From positions 60,315,452 to 60,379,451 of the forward strand of contig NC_063447.1 in assembly GCF_020379485.1 (NCBI RefSeq): 64,000 nucleotides of DNA, in the 5' to 3' direction. The translations under genes were made by a program, and so were the position numbers. Within the stretch, counting starts at the first letter, position 1. The number at the start of each line of letters is the position of its first letter. Source of the DNA: Brassica napus. Its lineage: Eukaryota > Streptophyta > Magnoliopsida > Brassicales > Brassicaceae. Below are positions 11,375 through 21,930 of this stretch, piece after piece. The notes under the pieces are model-generated. The model saw only the letters and a program-made list of their open reading frames with translations. It had not been told where the DNA came from and ran no database searches.

Positions 11375-12874
11375 TCACCTAGAATTCATTCCTTCGTAAG
11401 GGCAATATGAGTCGAATAAGGAGGAAAGTTGATCGTTGTCAATGAAAGAGAATTGATGAGAAGTAGTACTAGTCTCACCATAATAGTAGTGATCCTGATG
11501 ATATTGATAATCATCAAATATCATCTCGTCTTGCCAAACCAATGACAAGTCGCCGTCAGTTGAAGAACCCTCACTAGAGTCTTTAATCTGATCACCATTG
11601 TTATTATCCTCCTCCTGCTTCACCATACCTACGATCAGACTACTGATATCGTTCTCTTGCTCTTGTACATTTGCATTGACATGGTCCTGTTGAGGAGTGG
11701 CTGCAGCCAATGAGTTGTCCGAATCCATGGTAATCTCGGTCTTCACTTGCGTTTGGTCACCAAGAGTACATGTGTGGTTGCCCATGTATGTGATTTGAAA
11801 CATCTCAGGGTTTTGCTCAAGTTTCTGAACTTGCTTGGTTGCTTTGCATCCTTGTGTTGGTTTGTGTGTGCATCTAAAGTAACTCCTGTAAACATAAAAA
11901 CACACACACTGATTTAGACCATTTTATCTTGTAAATGTGTCCTATATATAAACATATACATGGAGTAAAGATTAAGTACCTTGGGAACTTGGAATTAAGA
12001 ATCTCCTTTTGTCCATATTTCCTCCAAGCATATATATCTTCATCAATTCTTTTAGCTTGCACGGTCCAAGTATGCGATCTCTTCCTGAAAATAATAAGTA
12101 AAAATTTATTAATTAATAGTTAATCCAGTTTAGCAAATACAATTACTAATCAACTGTAAACAGTATATAAACCACAACACTAAATGAAACAAATAAAATT
12201 CGGTTCATAACATTGATTAGTCCAATCCAATCAATCATATTCATACAATTCTCTATCACTACCATGATCAATAGCATTAGTTGTAATCTTACTATTATTA
12301 TAGATTATGAGGAAATCAAATTTATATATTAACCTTTACGATAAGTCATTTCAATATGGGGCACTACCAGAATATAGATGGAATCCACATAAAAAAATAA
12401 CAAACTGAAATGATATTTTTTTGAAAAATATCCATATAAAAAGTAGATTAAACCATTTAACACGAATGGAAAAATATAAAACAATATTTCTACTTACTTT
12501 CTTATGTAGCATCCTCTTTTACCCTTACCAACCCCAAGTCTCTTTCTACTATCTCCGGAATCTCCACCGTTGCAACTCGCCGGAGCCGCCGAGTCATCGC
12601 CACATGAAGCATTTCGTGAACCCTCTACGGCCACAGGGAAAGAGACGTCGGGGACGGGGTCAAAAGAATCAAGAACCGATATGGTTTTATGGAAGGATCC
12701 CAAGATCTTAGTGATGAGCTCATTAGCGAGATCTGAATCACCGGAGAGTAAACCCGTCTCGATGTGGTGATTAGAGAGAAGAAGCCGAAGCTGAGTAGTG
12801 AATTTGCAGCCTTCCACGAGGTCATCTACAACTTTTCTCTTTATAGCTTTTGTGTTGTTACTATTTGAATCCAT
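11375..12874 (-). CDS. WRKY54: Group III WRKY transcription factor, WRKY54 orthologue
   Basis: Exons on the minus strand, 12874-12498, 12084-11980 and 11885-11375, sum to 993 nt (330 aa). The N-terminus ([19 protein letters not shown]) is helical and precedes a Ser/Gly/Asp linker and a basic segment ([13 protein letters not shown]). The WRKY domain carries WRKYGQK and a C-x7-C-x23-H-x-C finger (CTHKPTQGC ... GNHTC). The C-terminal third is acidic and Gln/Asn/Asp-rich, with a tyrosine- and histidine-rich stretch, a likely activation domain. WRKY54 and its paralogue WRKY70 modulate salicylate responses, senescence and osmotic stress in A. thaliana. A palindromic TGACGTCA lies about 330 bp upstream. 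Confidence 0.92.
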
Positions 12875-13179
12875 TTTTTTTTGTTACAACAAGCTTTCTC
12901 TTCTAGTTTTTTTTTGGTATGATGATATGAAGATGAGAAAATGGTTGTAATATAGTGTTGATAGATTCTTTTTTGGGGGGTTTGGGTTTGATCGAGAGAG
13001 AGAAGGATCGATCATAGGAAGATGCTTAAGAAAGAGGTACGAGAGAGAGCGTAATTATACTGGTGTTGAGGGTATAATGGGTAACGTGATAAAACTTGCT
13101 TATGAATTATAATGAACTCGAGGGTATAACGGGAAAGTGGTAGTTTATTTAATCTCTTATTGGCTTACCAGAGCTATGC

Positions 13180-13211
13180 TGATGTCACTGCGTTGAGGTG
13201 GAATGACGTCA
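13180..13211. promoter_or_regulatory. Paired TGA/bZIP motifs upstream of WRKY54
   Basis: TGATGTCA at 13180-13187 and the perfect palindrome TGACGTCA at 13204-13211 are spaced 24 bp start to start, 330 bp before the WRKY54 ATG. Such TGACG pairs (as-1-like) are known targets of TGA-class bZIP factors with NPR1. Whether they are used here is inferred. Confidence 0.45.
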
Positions 13212-13276
13212 CCGATCTCCTTAACACGTTGGAGAGTTTGGTGGTTGTGTTTGTTTTTTAATTATCCTTTCTTCCT

Positions 13277-13277
13277 G

Positions 13278-13307
<30 letters not shown>
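13277..13307. repeat. (ATTT)n microsatellite
   Basis: About seven tandem ATTT units in the WRKY54 upstream region. Confidence 0.9.
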
Positions 13308-13308
<1 letters not shown>

Positions 13309-13993
13309 TTCCATGACAACGAACTCAAACAACTTGGTTAGGTTTTCTCTTTATTTTTTTTTTGTGTTAAATTATAAAGCTCAAACTTTTATAAATTGAC
13401 AATCAATTTGTTTTCATTGGCATGAGATCACATTCAAGGAGAGACATGTTGACAAGATATTTCACACCAACAAGCAAAAATCTTTATTTAGAGTTATTGA
13501 GCAAGTAACTTTTGATGTTCAGCATTCCCATAAGACCAATTATTGATGTGTCAATGTGTCGTGTATGTGTATTGTTGTACGTTTTTTTTCTACAAAAGTA
13601 GAAGGATTCATTAGGAACCCCACGATCGAAAATTCTCATAGAATGAACCTTTGAACTATTTAATGGATAAGATTAAATTCTAAAACTAGATGTTATAAAA
13701 CAAATGTATCAGCTGTGGTGAGACCGCGTTGTTCGGATCTTAAAGTAGTAATCGAGATTAACCTTATAGAATAATAAAGCAATCTTGTTTTCTTTTTAAA
13801 ATTTGTAGACTACGAATAAAAAATATTTTTGGATCATTTTGATAAAATAGATCTCTAACGGGATTTCAATCACAAGTCACACCTTAGTTATGTCAGCCTA
13901 CCGCTTGCTTGGCCCTGATAATTTTGGCAATACTTATGAATTTTAGACTGAATGAAAATGTGGGAATTAATATCATGAAATTGTCGCTTTTTA

Positions 13994-14250
13994 TATTCTT
14001 TCCGTTTTTGAATAAGTATCACTTTGACATTTTTCACATACTAAAAAATAGCAAAAATATATGTAAGTTAGTACTAATTATATATCTCTGACCAATAGTA
14101 TTTGAGATAAATAAAATTATTTATAAAATCAATGCAATTTTTAATTAAATTTCAGTTGAATATAAGTATAATTTGCATTGAAATTGTAAAGTGACATTTT
14201 TTGTAAAAAAAAGGCTAAAATGACATTTATTATGAAATAGAGAAAATATA
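13994..14250. mobile_element. Degenerate Stowaway-like MITE
   Basis: The left end TATTCTTTCCGTTTTTGAAT and the reverse of the right end (TATTTTCTCTATTTCATAAT) are related to the CTCCCTCCGTTTC terminus of Stowaway elements. Both arms then run into matching AGTATCACTTTGACA / AAATGTCATTTTAGC words, and TA flanks both ends. No ORF is credible. Confidence 0.5.
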
Positions 14251-17204
14251 TAACTATATTGAAAGTTGCAGAAGTCATCCCTTTTAAAACCAAAAGGCAA
14301 CATTCTACTAGATTAAAACCAATAATAGGATCCATGACAAATCATTCTTTCTGATTTGTTTCACCCGGAAGTATGTTCGTTTTCACGTAATTTCTAAACG
14401 GTTATAAAAATGTTTTTATTTTAGAGTAGTTGAATTAGTTTATTTTCTTGACGTGTAAAATAAATTCAAATAGTTCAAGGTAAAACATTTGTTTGAAAAA
14501 AATGATTAGGGACTGAGATATGGGGAGGGCACTGAGTGGGCAGGTGCCAATAAGTGCTCCTCGGTGTCGCCATAAATTCAGTACACATCCGTGCATCTAC
14601 TCGCAATTCAAACTCCATAAGTCAAATCCATTTGGTTGCACATTCATTCCCTATAGTTATCACATTAACACAATTTGTTTTGTTTTTGGGATTTTTTGGC
14701 AAAAAATTGGTGACACTTTGTTTACAAAAGTTAACATACACACACACACACTTACCTTTTTATCTATAAATAAAAAGCATACACACACTGACACACACAC
14801 ACTTACCTTTTCCATTTCATACTGAATGGCCTTACAATATCAAGCCACATTTAATCTTATATGTCGCTCCGCAACTCAAAAACTTCGAGTATGCATTCCA
14901 ATGGCTATATACTATTCTGTTTGAGCCAATAAATAATGTTATATGTCACATCAACTTCAGTTTACTTCTTCGTTGCAAGCTCATCCAAATCCGCCTCTTT
15001 ACATCTCAACTGATTAATCATGTAGAGAGATGGTCATATCTAGACACTAGTTATATTAAAATGTTTAAACGTTCAATATCAATACAAATAGCTAAAATAT
15101 TGTTTTTTTTTCTAGGATGAAGTGAGAATAGTCAACGGTGATTGGGCAAGTGATCTTTACAAATTAGAAATAGTTAGAAGAATATTAGTTTATGGTTGCT
15201 CAAAAAAAAAGAATATTAGTTTATTTATAACATATAGCATTGTTTTTATTCTGACCTTACGCTGAGTTGTGTTATGCAAGAAAATGATTAATCAAGAGGC
15301 TTCGATTAAAGGACTGTTACTTGTCATTAAAGACTAGCTACTCTGAAATCTGGATCTGTCACGAAGATAAATACTATGTTTTAATGTAATTAGTATGAAA
15401 CATATAGTTTTTAATGTGTAAGTTGAGTCTTATTTCGTGCTGATAAGTTGATAACCAAGATATTTTTAAGAATGATTAATTAAGCATTTGTGTTTCAAAA
15501 AAAAAAAGTGTTTCAAATAAAGATTAATTAAGCATCAAGTGTTTAAAAAAAAGAAGAAAAGATTAAGCATCAAGTCAAAGGAGGAAAAAATCGATTGAAA
15601 GAGCCAGTTCTGGCTTTGGACAAAACAACATTATTTCTTAGTATATTATAATAGAACAGTATTAAAAGTTATAAAAGGTATAAAATAAACCCATCAATAA
15701 TTCAACTAGACCCAACTCATAGACTCATAGTTATGTAGATATTATCATTATTACTAATATTTTTTTTTGTTTTATTCAACGCACTAATCTTGCGGCAGCC
15801 TCTCGAGTTTGAATTTTATTGTACAACAGTATTGTTTTGAACCAAATCCCATTTAACACTACTCAAATCTTTTAGCATTAACCAAATTGTTTGTAACCTA
15901 GCGAATGTGCCTTATTGGTACGTAGAGGTGCATTTCATTTTAGCTAGGTTTAGTTATTAGTATATTTTGGTTTGAGGTCAATATAAGTTTTAGTTTGTAA
16001 CTAACCAATTTGAACTTTCTTTGAAAACAACACTTGAATATACATGCTGCTTTGGCAGTACCAGATCTGAACTTAGATTTTCATCGTTGCAAAGAATATG
16101 AAAATTCGCACACATGCAGTCACATACACGTGCATACATGTTCAACTATTGTGTCTACATATGGATCCAAAGGTTATTAAATGGAAAAAGGGACTCGACT
16201 TCCAAATTGCAAGACATGACTCTTTCTCAGAAAAAAAATGCAAGACATGACTCCCAAAACATATACAAAAGCATGTGGTCGTTTATGCATGTATACTCTA
16301 ATTGTGCCGACTATAAGAAATTTAAGTTGTCTTTGGGTTTCATGTGTTTAGATTATAATTTTATTGTAATTTAAAATACACGTATATACTCTTTGATTGA
16401 AAATTACTAAAAATCAACGAAGTCTTGGAAAAAAAAGAAAGATAATTTATGGCCAAACATTTCGTCAAATCGTCAAAAGTGGCCAAACATTACAACTATG
16501 CATGCCGTGCGGCCGTGCCCCCTATAGTTGAATAACATAACTACAAGTCTCATACTGATCATTATATCTATCTAGTTATTATTCTTTATCTTTCACTAAC
16601 CATTATATATCATTCTATCTAATTCTTTTTGAAAAAGGCAGTATAAACTAACCTACTATCACATTATCGGACGTACGAAAAACTTACAACTATGTATGCC
16701 GTGTCCCCATACGTTTCCTTAGAAAACTTAAAACTTATTATTGTAAAACATGTTTTGTAAAACTTTAGATATGTACTATTCTCATGAAAGTTCAAGGAAC
16801 TTTTTAGTGTCTGCATTGAAGACAAATCGTCTGGAAAATAAAAAAGAAGCAGGAAGCTTCTTAGAGCTGATGAAGACATCAATTATGGTGGAAGTCTCTA
16901 AGAAAATAATTAGGGGAATTAGAAAAGATGAGTTTCGAGAAGGTAGACAAGGTTCTTACCAAAAAGGTCAGAGATCACGGCAGGGGACAGGAAGCTTCTT
17001 TTCCCTCACACTCAGACAAAAGACATTCACAGAGTCAAATTCCATATAACAAATCGTAATATCTATTTTGCATGTCGCTGATGGATAAGATTTTTCAGAT
17101 AAATTAATCAATGGTAACAGTTTGTCAAATGTCTACATTAAACGGATATCACTAATCCATATTGTAAGCAATTAACAAGAACATATTACATGGTTAACAC
17201 TTAA
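14251..17204. other. Gene-free intergenic stretch
   Basis: Nearly 3 kb without a supported gene. It contains two (CA)n-rich patches (14738-14752 and 14781-14801) and short duplicated words (ACAACTATGCATGCCGTG near 16491, with a close copy near 16686). An open frame of 99 codons at 16750-17049 has no recognisable domain and I do not call it a gene. Confidence 0.5.
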
Positions 17205-17386
17205 GAGCACCATTGACGCAGTAGCTTAGGAGGGGTGCTTAGTGATTTTGGGATTAAAAAAAAGAAAATAGACAAAAGATGGAAGCGTCGGTGCTGTCCA
17301 AGCGTCGGTGCTTGATCACTTTTAGAACTTAAAATTATTAAAAGAAGAATAAGCACCCCTAATTGAGTATTTGAGTTATGGTGCTC
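17205..17386. mobile_element. PIF/Harbinger-like MITE, 182 bp
   Basis: The ends are inverted: GAGCACCATTGAC at the left and ATGGTGCTC at the right. A 3-bp TAA duplication flanks it (17202-17204, 17387-17389). The body is GC-richer and contains a small direct repeat, AGCGTCGGTGCT. Terminal words and target size fit Tourist/Harbinger MITEs. It lies about 580 bp upstream of STR7. Confidence 0.65.
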
Positions 17387-17965
17387 TAACACCACCCATC
17401 AATTAGTATATTTCGTAAATTGATGTTACATAATATTGAATGTCACCACGAGGCGGTAAACTATTGATAAAAAACACTTGGGTCAAGATGTTAATCTGTC
17501 GAATTCAAATCTTGTTATGAAATTTGTTTGGCCAGTACATGAAATCATGTTTTAGTCTTTAGTTAGAAAGCATGATTGAATTATTTTTTCGGTATCAAAT
17601 CTCTAGAGAGTTATTTGGATCTTGGTTCGGACACCTCTAATTATATAAAAAAAAATTTAATACCCGTCTTAAAATTGATTAAATCATTTTTCACAAAGTC
17701 TATATAACACGGAATGAAAATGCTGAAATTTTAATATTTTTTAAATTTTTTAAAATTTTAGTTTTGCTGTACTAATTTTTTTTTAAAATTATGTAATTTT
17801 ATGTTACTTCCAATTTTTGTTGTATTTACCCATTTATAACTACATGAATATATATGGCGCAAAAACTAAATTCATAAAGGCCAAATGTTTTATATAGCCC
17901 ACGTGAATCAGTCCACAGTATTGGTTAAGTCCGGTTTGGTTTTTAAGCCCACAGAATAAACCTCA

Positions 17966-20376
17966 ATGCTACGTTTCTACCACTGGAGATTTCCGCCGTC
18001 CCTCGCCGCCGCGAGAATGCTCTCATCACCACCACCACCACCACCAACACCTCACTCTCAACCTTCCATCTCCAGCGGCGTCTCAAATTCGATCTCAACC
18101 ACTAAAAACTTCAAACCCAAGTTACTATCCACTCAATCCCAACTCCAGAACCTCTCTTCCTCTCCTCTAAAATCCACGGTGGCTTGTTCTAGCTCTGGAC
18201 CTATCCGACAAAACATGACTACTGTCTCTCAATGCTTCTCAACCAAACAAGAACCTGTCGAGTCAGATAAAAGCTCACTCCTTGTGGTTTCATTCTACAA
18301 GTTCGCTGATTTTCCAGACCATGCTGATCTAAGAAAGCCCCTCAAGGATCTCTGCGAAGAATTGGTATAAACTTTAAAAAATAGAAACTTTGTTTTACAT
18401 TTGATTTTTAAAAAATCGAAACTTTGGCTTATATTTGATTCAAAAATCAAAACTTTGGCTTAAATTTGATCAAAAAATCGAAACTTTAGCTTATATTTGA
18501 TTTAAAAAACGAAACTTTGGCTTATATTTGATATTAAAAGCGAAACTTTAGCTTATATTTGATTTAAAAATCGAGACTTTGGCTGATATTTGATTTAAAA
18601 GTCGAAACTTTGGTTTATATTTGATTTAAAAATCGAAATTTTGGTTTTATATGAGGTAGTAATATAGAATATGGATGTTCAGTGTGTTTCAGGTGGAATC
18701 ATACTAGCACCAGAAGGAATCAACGGAAGTATCTGTGGGAGCCGTGAATCAGTGGAGAGAGTGTTGGCGTTTATACAGAGTGATGTCCGTTTGAGTGGTC
18801 TGAGGCAAGTGGAGACGCCAGTGAGTCCTGAACAAGAAGCAATACACCATGGACATAGCAGTGGCTCTCCACTTGCGGCTGGTGAGGATGCTCCGTTTAG
18901 ATGGGATCACGTTAGGGTCAAACTCAAGAAAGAGGTACACTCTCGTGTTTTTGAAAGTTTGTAGAGTGTAGAGTGTAGGGTTTGTTGATTGTTGAAGATA
19001 GCTCTGGGCATTCAGTTATTGTTTCGGTTCCGGTTCGGTTTTAGAAGTTTATGATCCGTTTGAATATTTAGAAAATTTGGTTCAATTTCAGTTCGACTAT
19101 TTTGGTTTTCAGTTCGGGTAACAAAGTTGGGAACCTCTAATATCTGCGGTAATTTCAGATCCCATGTCCCGGTTTTTTGGTTAATTTGGGTTAAAAATCA
19201 GAAAGTTGCCTTTTTCAGATTAAATATCATTTTTTTTGGGGTTTTAGATAAAAAAAAATTGGATATTTTTAAATATTTCGGATATTGACAAGTGTTGTTC
19301 TGGTTCCTGTTCGGTTCCGGTTTCAAGAGTTGTGTTTTCTTTTGTAATGTTTTTATGTAGATTGTCACGCTTGGAATGCCGAGTGTCTCGCCTATTGAAA
19401 GAGTTGGAACATATGTGAGCCCTGAGGAATGGAATGAACTGATCAGTGATCCGGAAACTGTGAGAACTCTTTTTGAATGCAAGATTCATTTTATGCATAG
19501 AGAAGAAAGAGTGTTTATGCATATGTTAGAAGATGTGTTTCAGGTAGTGATTGATGTGAGGAACACCTATGAGACTAGGATTGGGAAGTTCAAAGGAGCT
19601 GTGGATCCATGCACCACAGCTTTCAGGCATTTCCCATCTTGGGTTGAGGATCAGTTTGCATTGAAGCAAGAAGGCAATGAAACGCAAGCAAAGGTGGAGA
19701 AAAATGAAGAAGAGAAAGCTGAGAAACCGAAGGGGCTGCCACGGATTGCTATGTACTGCACTGGAGGAATCAGATGTGAGAAAGCTTCAAGCTTTCTTCT
19801 TAGCCAAGGCTTCGAAGAGGTAAACTATACACAAATGCAATGTCAAAAAATCGCTAGGAATGCTTTAAAATTATTGAGCGTTTCAACCGATTTTTTTTTT
19901 TTTAAATTGTTTCATTAGGTCCGATTTGCTGACTAGACCGATTTTTAGAATATTCATTGACTTTTTGAGATTTAGAGCTTGAACATTTTTGTGATCAGGT
20001 GTATCATCTGAAAGGTGGGATACTGAAGTACCTAGAGCAAGTCCCCAAAACAGAGAGCTTGTGGGAAGGAGAATGCTTTGTGTTTGACAAACGTGTGTCA
20101 GTGGAACATGGTTTAGCACAAGGAACACATAAACTCTGCTATGGATGCAAGCAGCCTATAAGTGATGAAGACATGGAAGCTCCAGAGTATGAGTCTGGAG
20201 TCTCTTGTCCTTACTGTTACTCTGAGAAGTCCGAAGAGGAGAAAGAAAGAGCAAGAGCAAGGCAGATTCAGTTTGAGGAATGGGGTGTAATTGGTGGTCC
20301 GGATAAAGGTCGTAGGCCTGCTACTAAACCGGATAGTCCAAGAAAGAGCAGTGCCAAGTTTGGTTCTTCAATATAG
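17966..20376 (+). CDS. STR7: Rhodanese-domain / TrhO (UPF0176) family protein, STR7 orthologue
   Basis: Exons 17966-18364, 18683-18934, 19361-19459, 19544-19819 and 19999-20376 total 1404 nt (467 aa). The first ~90 residues are rich in Ser, Pro and Thr, a likely organelle transit peptide. Next comes a TrhO-like N-domain ([11 protein letters not shown] ... [16 protein letters not shown] ... [20 protein letters not shown]). The rhodanese domain follows ([19 protein letters not shown]), with active loop CTGGIRC at about residues 322-328. The C-terminus has two Cys pairs (CYGC; CPYC) and a Lys/Arg-rich end. Bacterial TrhO (YceA) hydroxylates wobble uridine 34 of tRNA; the plant role is not settled. 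An acidic Lys/Glu insert splits the rhodanese domain. Intron 3 is only 84 nt, in frame and stop-free. At2g40760 is the collinear gene. Confidence 0.9.
18387..18650. repeat. 31-bp minisatellite in STR7 intron 1
   Basis: About eight and a half tandem copies of a 31-bp unit, with core words AAACTTTGGCTTATATTTGA and TTTAAAAATCG. Copies differ by one to five bases. The array occupies most of the first intron, ending about 30 bp before the acceptor used for exon 2. Confidence 0.9.
19010..19320. repeat. GGTTCGG-type dispersed repeat in STR7 intron 2
   Basis: The intron holds words such as TCGGTTCCGGTTCGGTT and TTCAGTTCGGGTAAC. They belong to the dispersed family with GAACCCGAACC words found also at 36.4, 45.7, 59.5 and 63.7 kb. 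The copy seems to fill most of the 426-bp intron. Confidence 0.6.
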
Positions 20377-20741
20377 ATTTTGATGTTAAGAAAGACTATC
20401 TGAAAGATTTTGTGGTCTCCTCCATAATTTATAAAACCATTGTTATATTTGAGTGGCTTAAACGCTAATCATCAAGGAAATGGAATTGTGTTTTAAGTTT
20501 TCTGATGATATTCATTTCTTTTGGAGTCAATTTGAAGAAGAACGACATAACAGTACAACGGCAAGTTGTTCAAGTTGTTTCTTGTAATCCGGCAGCAAGT
20601 GTAAAAACAGTAAAACGGCACGCTGTGCATGTTTTCACACGTGGAACGGCATGAAGTGTGAGAATCTCTTTTAATGTCGACGACTAAGATGGCGTCGCGT
20701 CCTCGTTGAAGGATCGTTTCTGGGGATTTGATTGATAGCTA

Positions 20742-20743
<2 letters not shown>

Positions 20744-20773
<30 letters not shown>
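20744..20773. repeat. (GA)n microsatellite in the QCR10 leader
   Basis: About fifteen GA units end 11 bp before the QCR10 ATG, inside the probable 5' UTR. GA-rich leaders are common in plant housekeeping genes. Confidence 0.9.
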
Positions 20774-20775
<2 letters not shown>

Positions 20776-20784
20776 GAAGCGGTG

Positions 20785-21398
20785 ATGACAGGAGGAGTGC
20801 TCAAGCTCGTGAAGCCAAAGATCCAATCTGCGGATATCCAAGCCGCCGCAGGATGGGGTATCGCCGCCGCAGCCGGCGCCATCTGGGTCGTCCAAGTAAG
20901 TCAATTTCGATCTCCGGCGGTAGATTTTTCGAATTGGGTTTCACGAATTAGCTTATGAAATGGAAGAAAGATGATTGATTGATGATGATTGATGAATATT
21001 TTCAAAGTTTTGCACTTTCATCAATCTCGTTAGACCTTAAAGGCTGAAACTTTATCGGCGCCAATATAAGCTGCGTCGTTGCATTTACATATAATCTCAA
21101 TTTCATTAAGGGTTTGATTCAGTTTTGTGTTAGTATACTCGAATTGATGATCAAGCTTCTTCATTTCTAGGGTCTTTTTAGCTTCTCTTGTTATTTGATT
21201 CAATTGGTTACATCATTAGTGATTTAGGATCTGTGATTGGTGTTATGAAGAGATTAGTGCCTTGAGATTAATTGACCTTTTTCTCTAATGTTTCCCTTCG
21301 TTTTGTTTTGCATCTCTGACATGAATCTTTATCATACACAGCCATTTGATTGGATTAAGAAGACATTCATTGATAAACCAGCAGCTGAAGACAAGTGA
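20785..21398 (+). CDS. QCR10: Small subunit of mitochondrial complex III (QCR10-like)
   Basis: Two exons, 20785-20895 and 21342-21398, encode 55 aa, too short to stand out as an ORF. The N-terminus MTGGVLKLVKPKIQSADIQA leads into one hydrophobic membrane segment (GWGIAAAAGAIWVVQ), then PFDWIKKTFIDKPAAEDK. The order, length and the PFDW motif fit the plant ubiquinol-cytochrome c reductase subunit 10 (At2g40765). It would sit in the inner mitochondrial membrane near the Rieske/cytochrome b core. The 446-nt intron is long relative to the coding part. It starts 408 bp after STR7 on the same strand. Confidence 0.8.
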
Positions 21399-21930
21399 GT
21401 GATCAAGATCCAAGACAAAGTGAGAGATTTTTTTTTTTCTTCCAGTTTTCAAGTTTGTTATTGCATCTTTGCGATGTAGCTGAATAAATTTTTGGTTCTG
21501 TTCTGGGGACTTCTTGTTTCATGACTTCATTGTAGACATTCTGTTTTCTCGAATGTTATAACACAAAGAAGCACATTCCAAATTCTCAGCAAAGAGTACA
21601 CATTTGGCTTTTTTATCATATGTTGTTATTTTCATATGAAAGTGTATATACAGATCAAGAAGACCCTTTCCAAATTTCAACCTCATGTTACTCTAATTCA
21701 TATATATACATAGATGAAGCTTTCCTAATGCAGCAAATGTTTGTTGCAATACAAAAAATCTTGAAAAAAACTCCCATCCCATCACCTTGCCTAAGCCTTA
21801 ATCTAAAAGTTTGAGGTTAAAAGTAATCCATAATGAATGCAGACAACACTAACGAGAAGCAGTGTATCTTTGGACTACTTCTCTATACAGACAACAAGAT
21901 GCTCCAACAACCACCAAATCTTCTCTGCAA
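21399..21930. other. Convergent 3' region of QCR10 and the SNF2 gene
   Basis: This 532-bp stretch supplies the 3' UTRs of both genes. It is AT-rich, and I see no further gene or repeat in it. Confidence 0.6.

Noticed and set aside
14520..14825. 101-codon open frame and possible SINE near 14.5 kb
   Set aside because: A weak B-box-like word only; no poly-A tail or target duplication visible, and the frame ends in (CA)n translation.
16750..17049. 99-codon plus-strand open frame before STR7
   Set aside because: No recognisable domain and no conserved context; composition like the surrounding intergenic DNA.
17440..17520. tRNA-like segment (GCGGTAAAC ... TCGAATTCAAATC)
   Set aside because: Spacing and stems do not support a tRNA, and no flanking duplication was found.
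18387..18650. CRISPR array
   Set aside because: Direct 31-bp repeats without spacers, inside a plant intron; this is a minisatellite.
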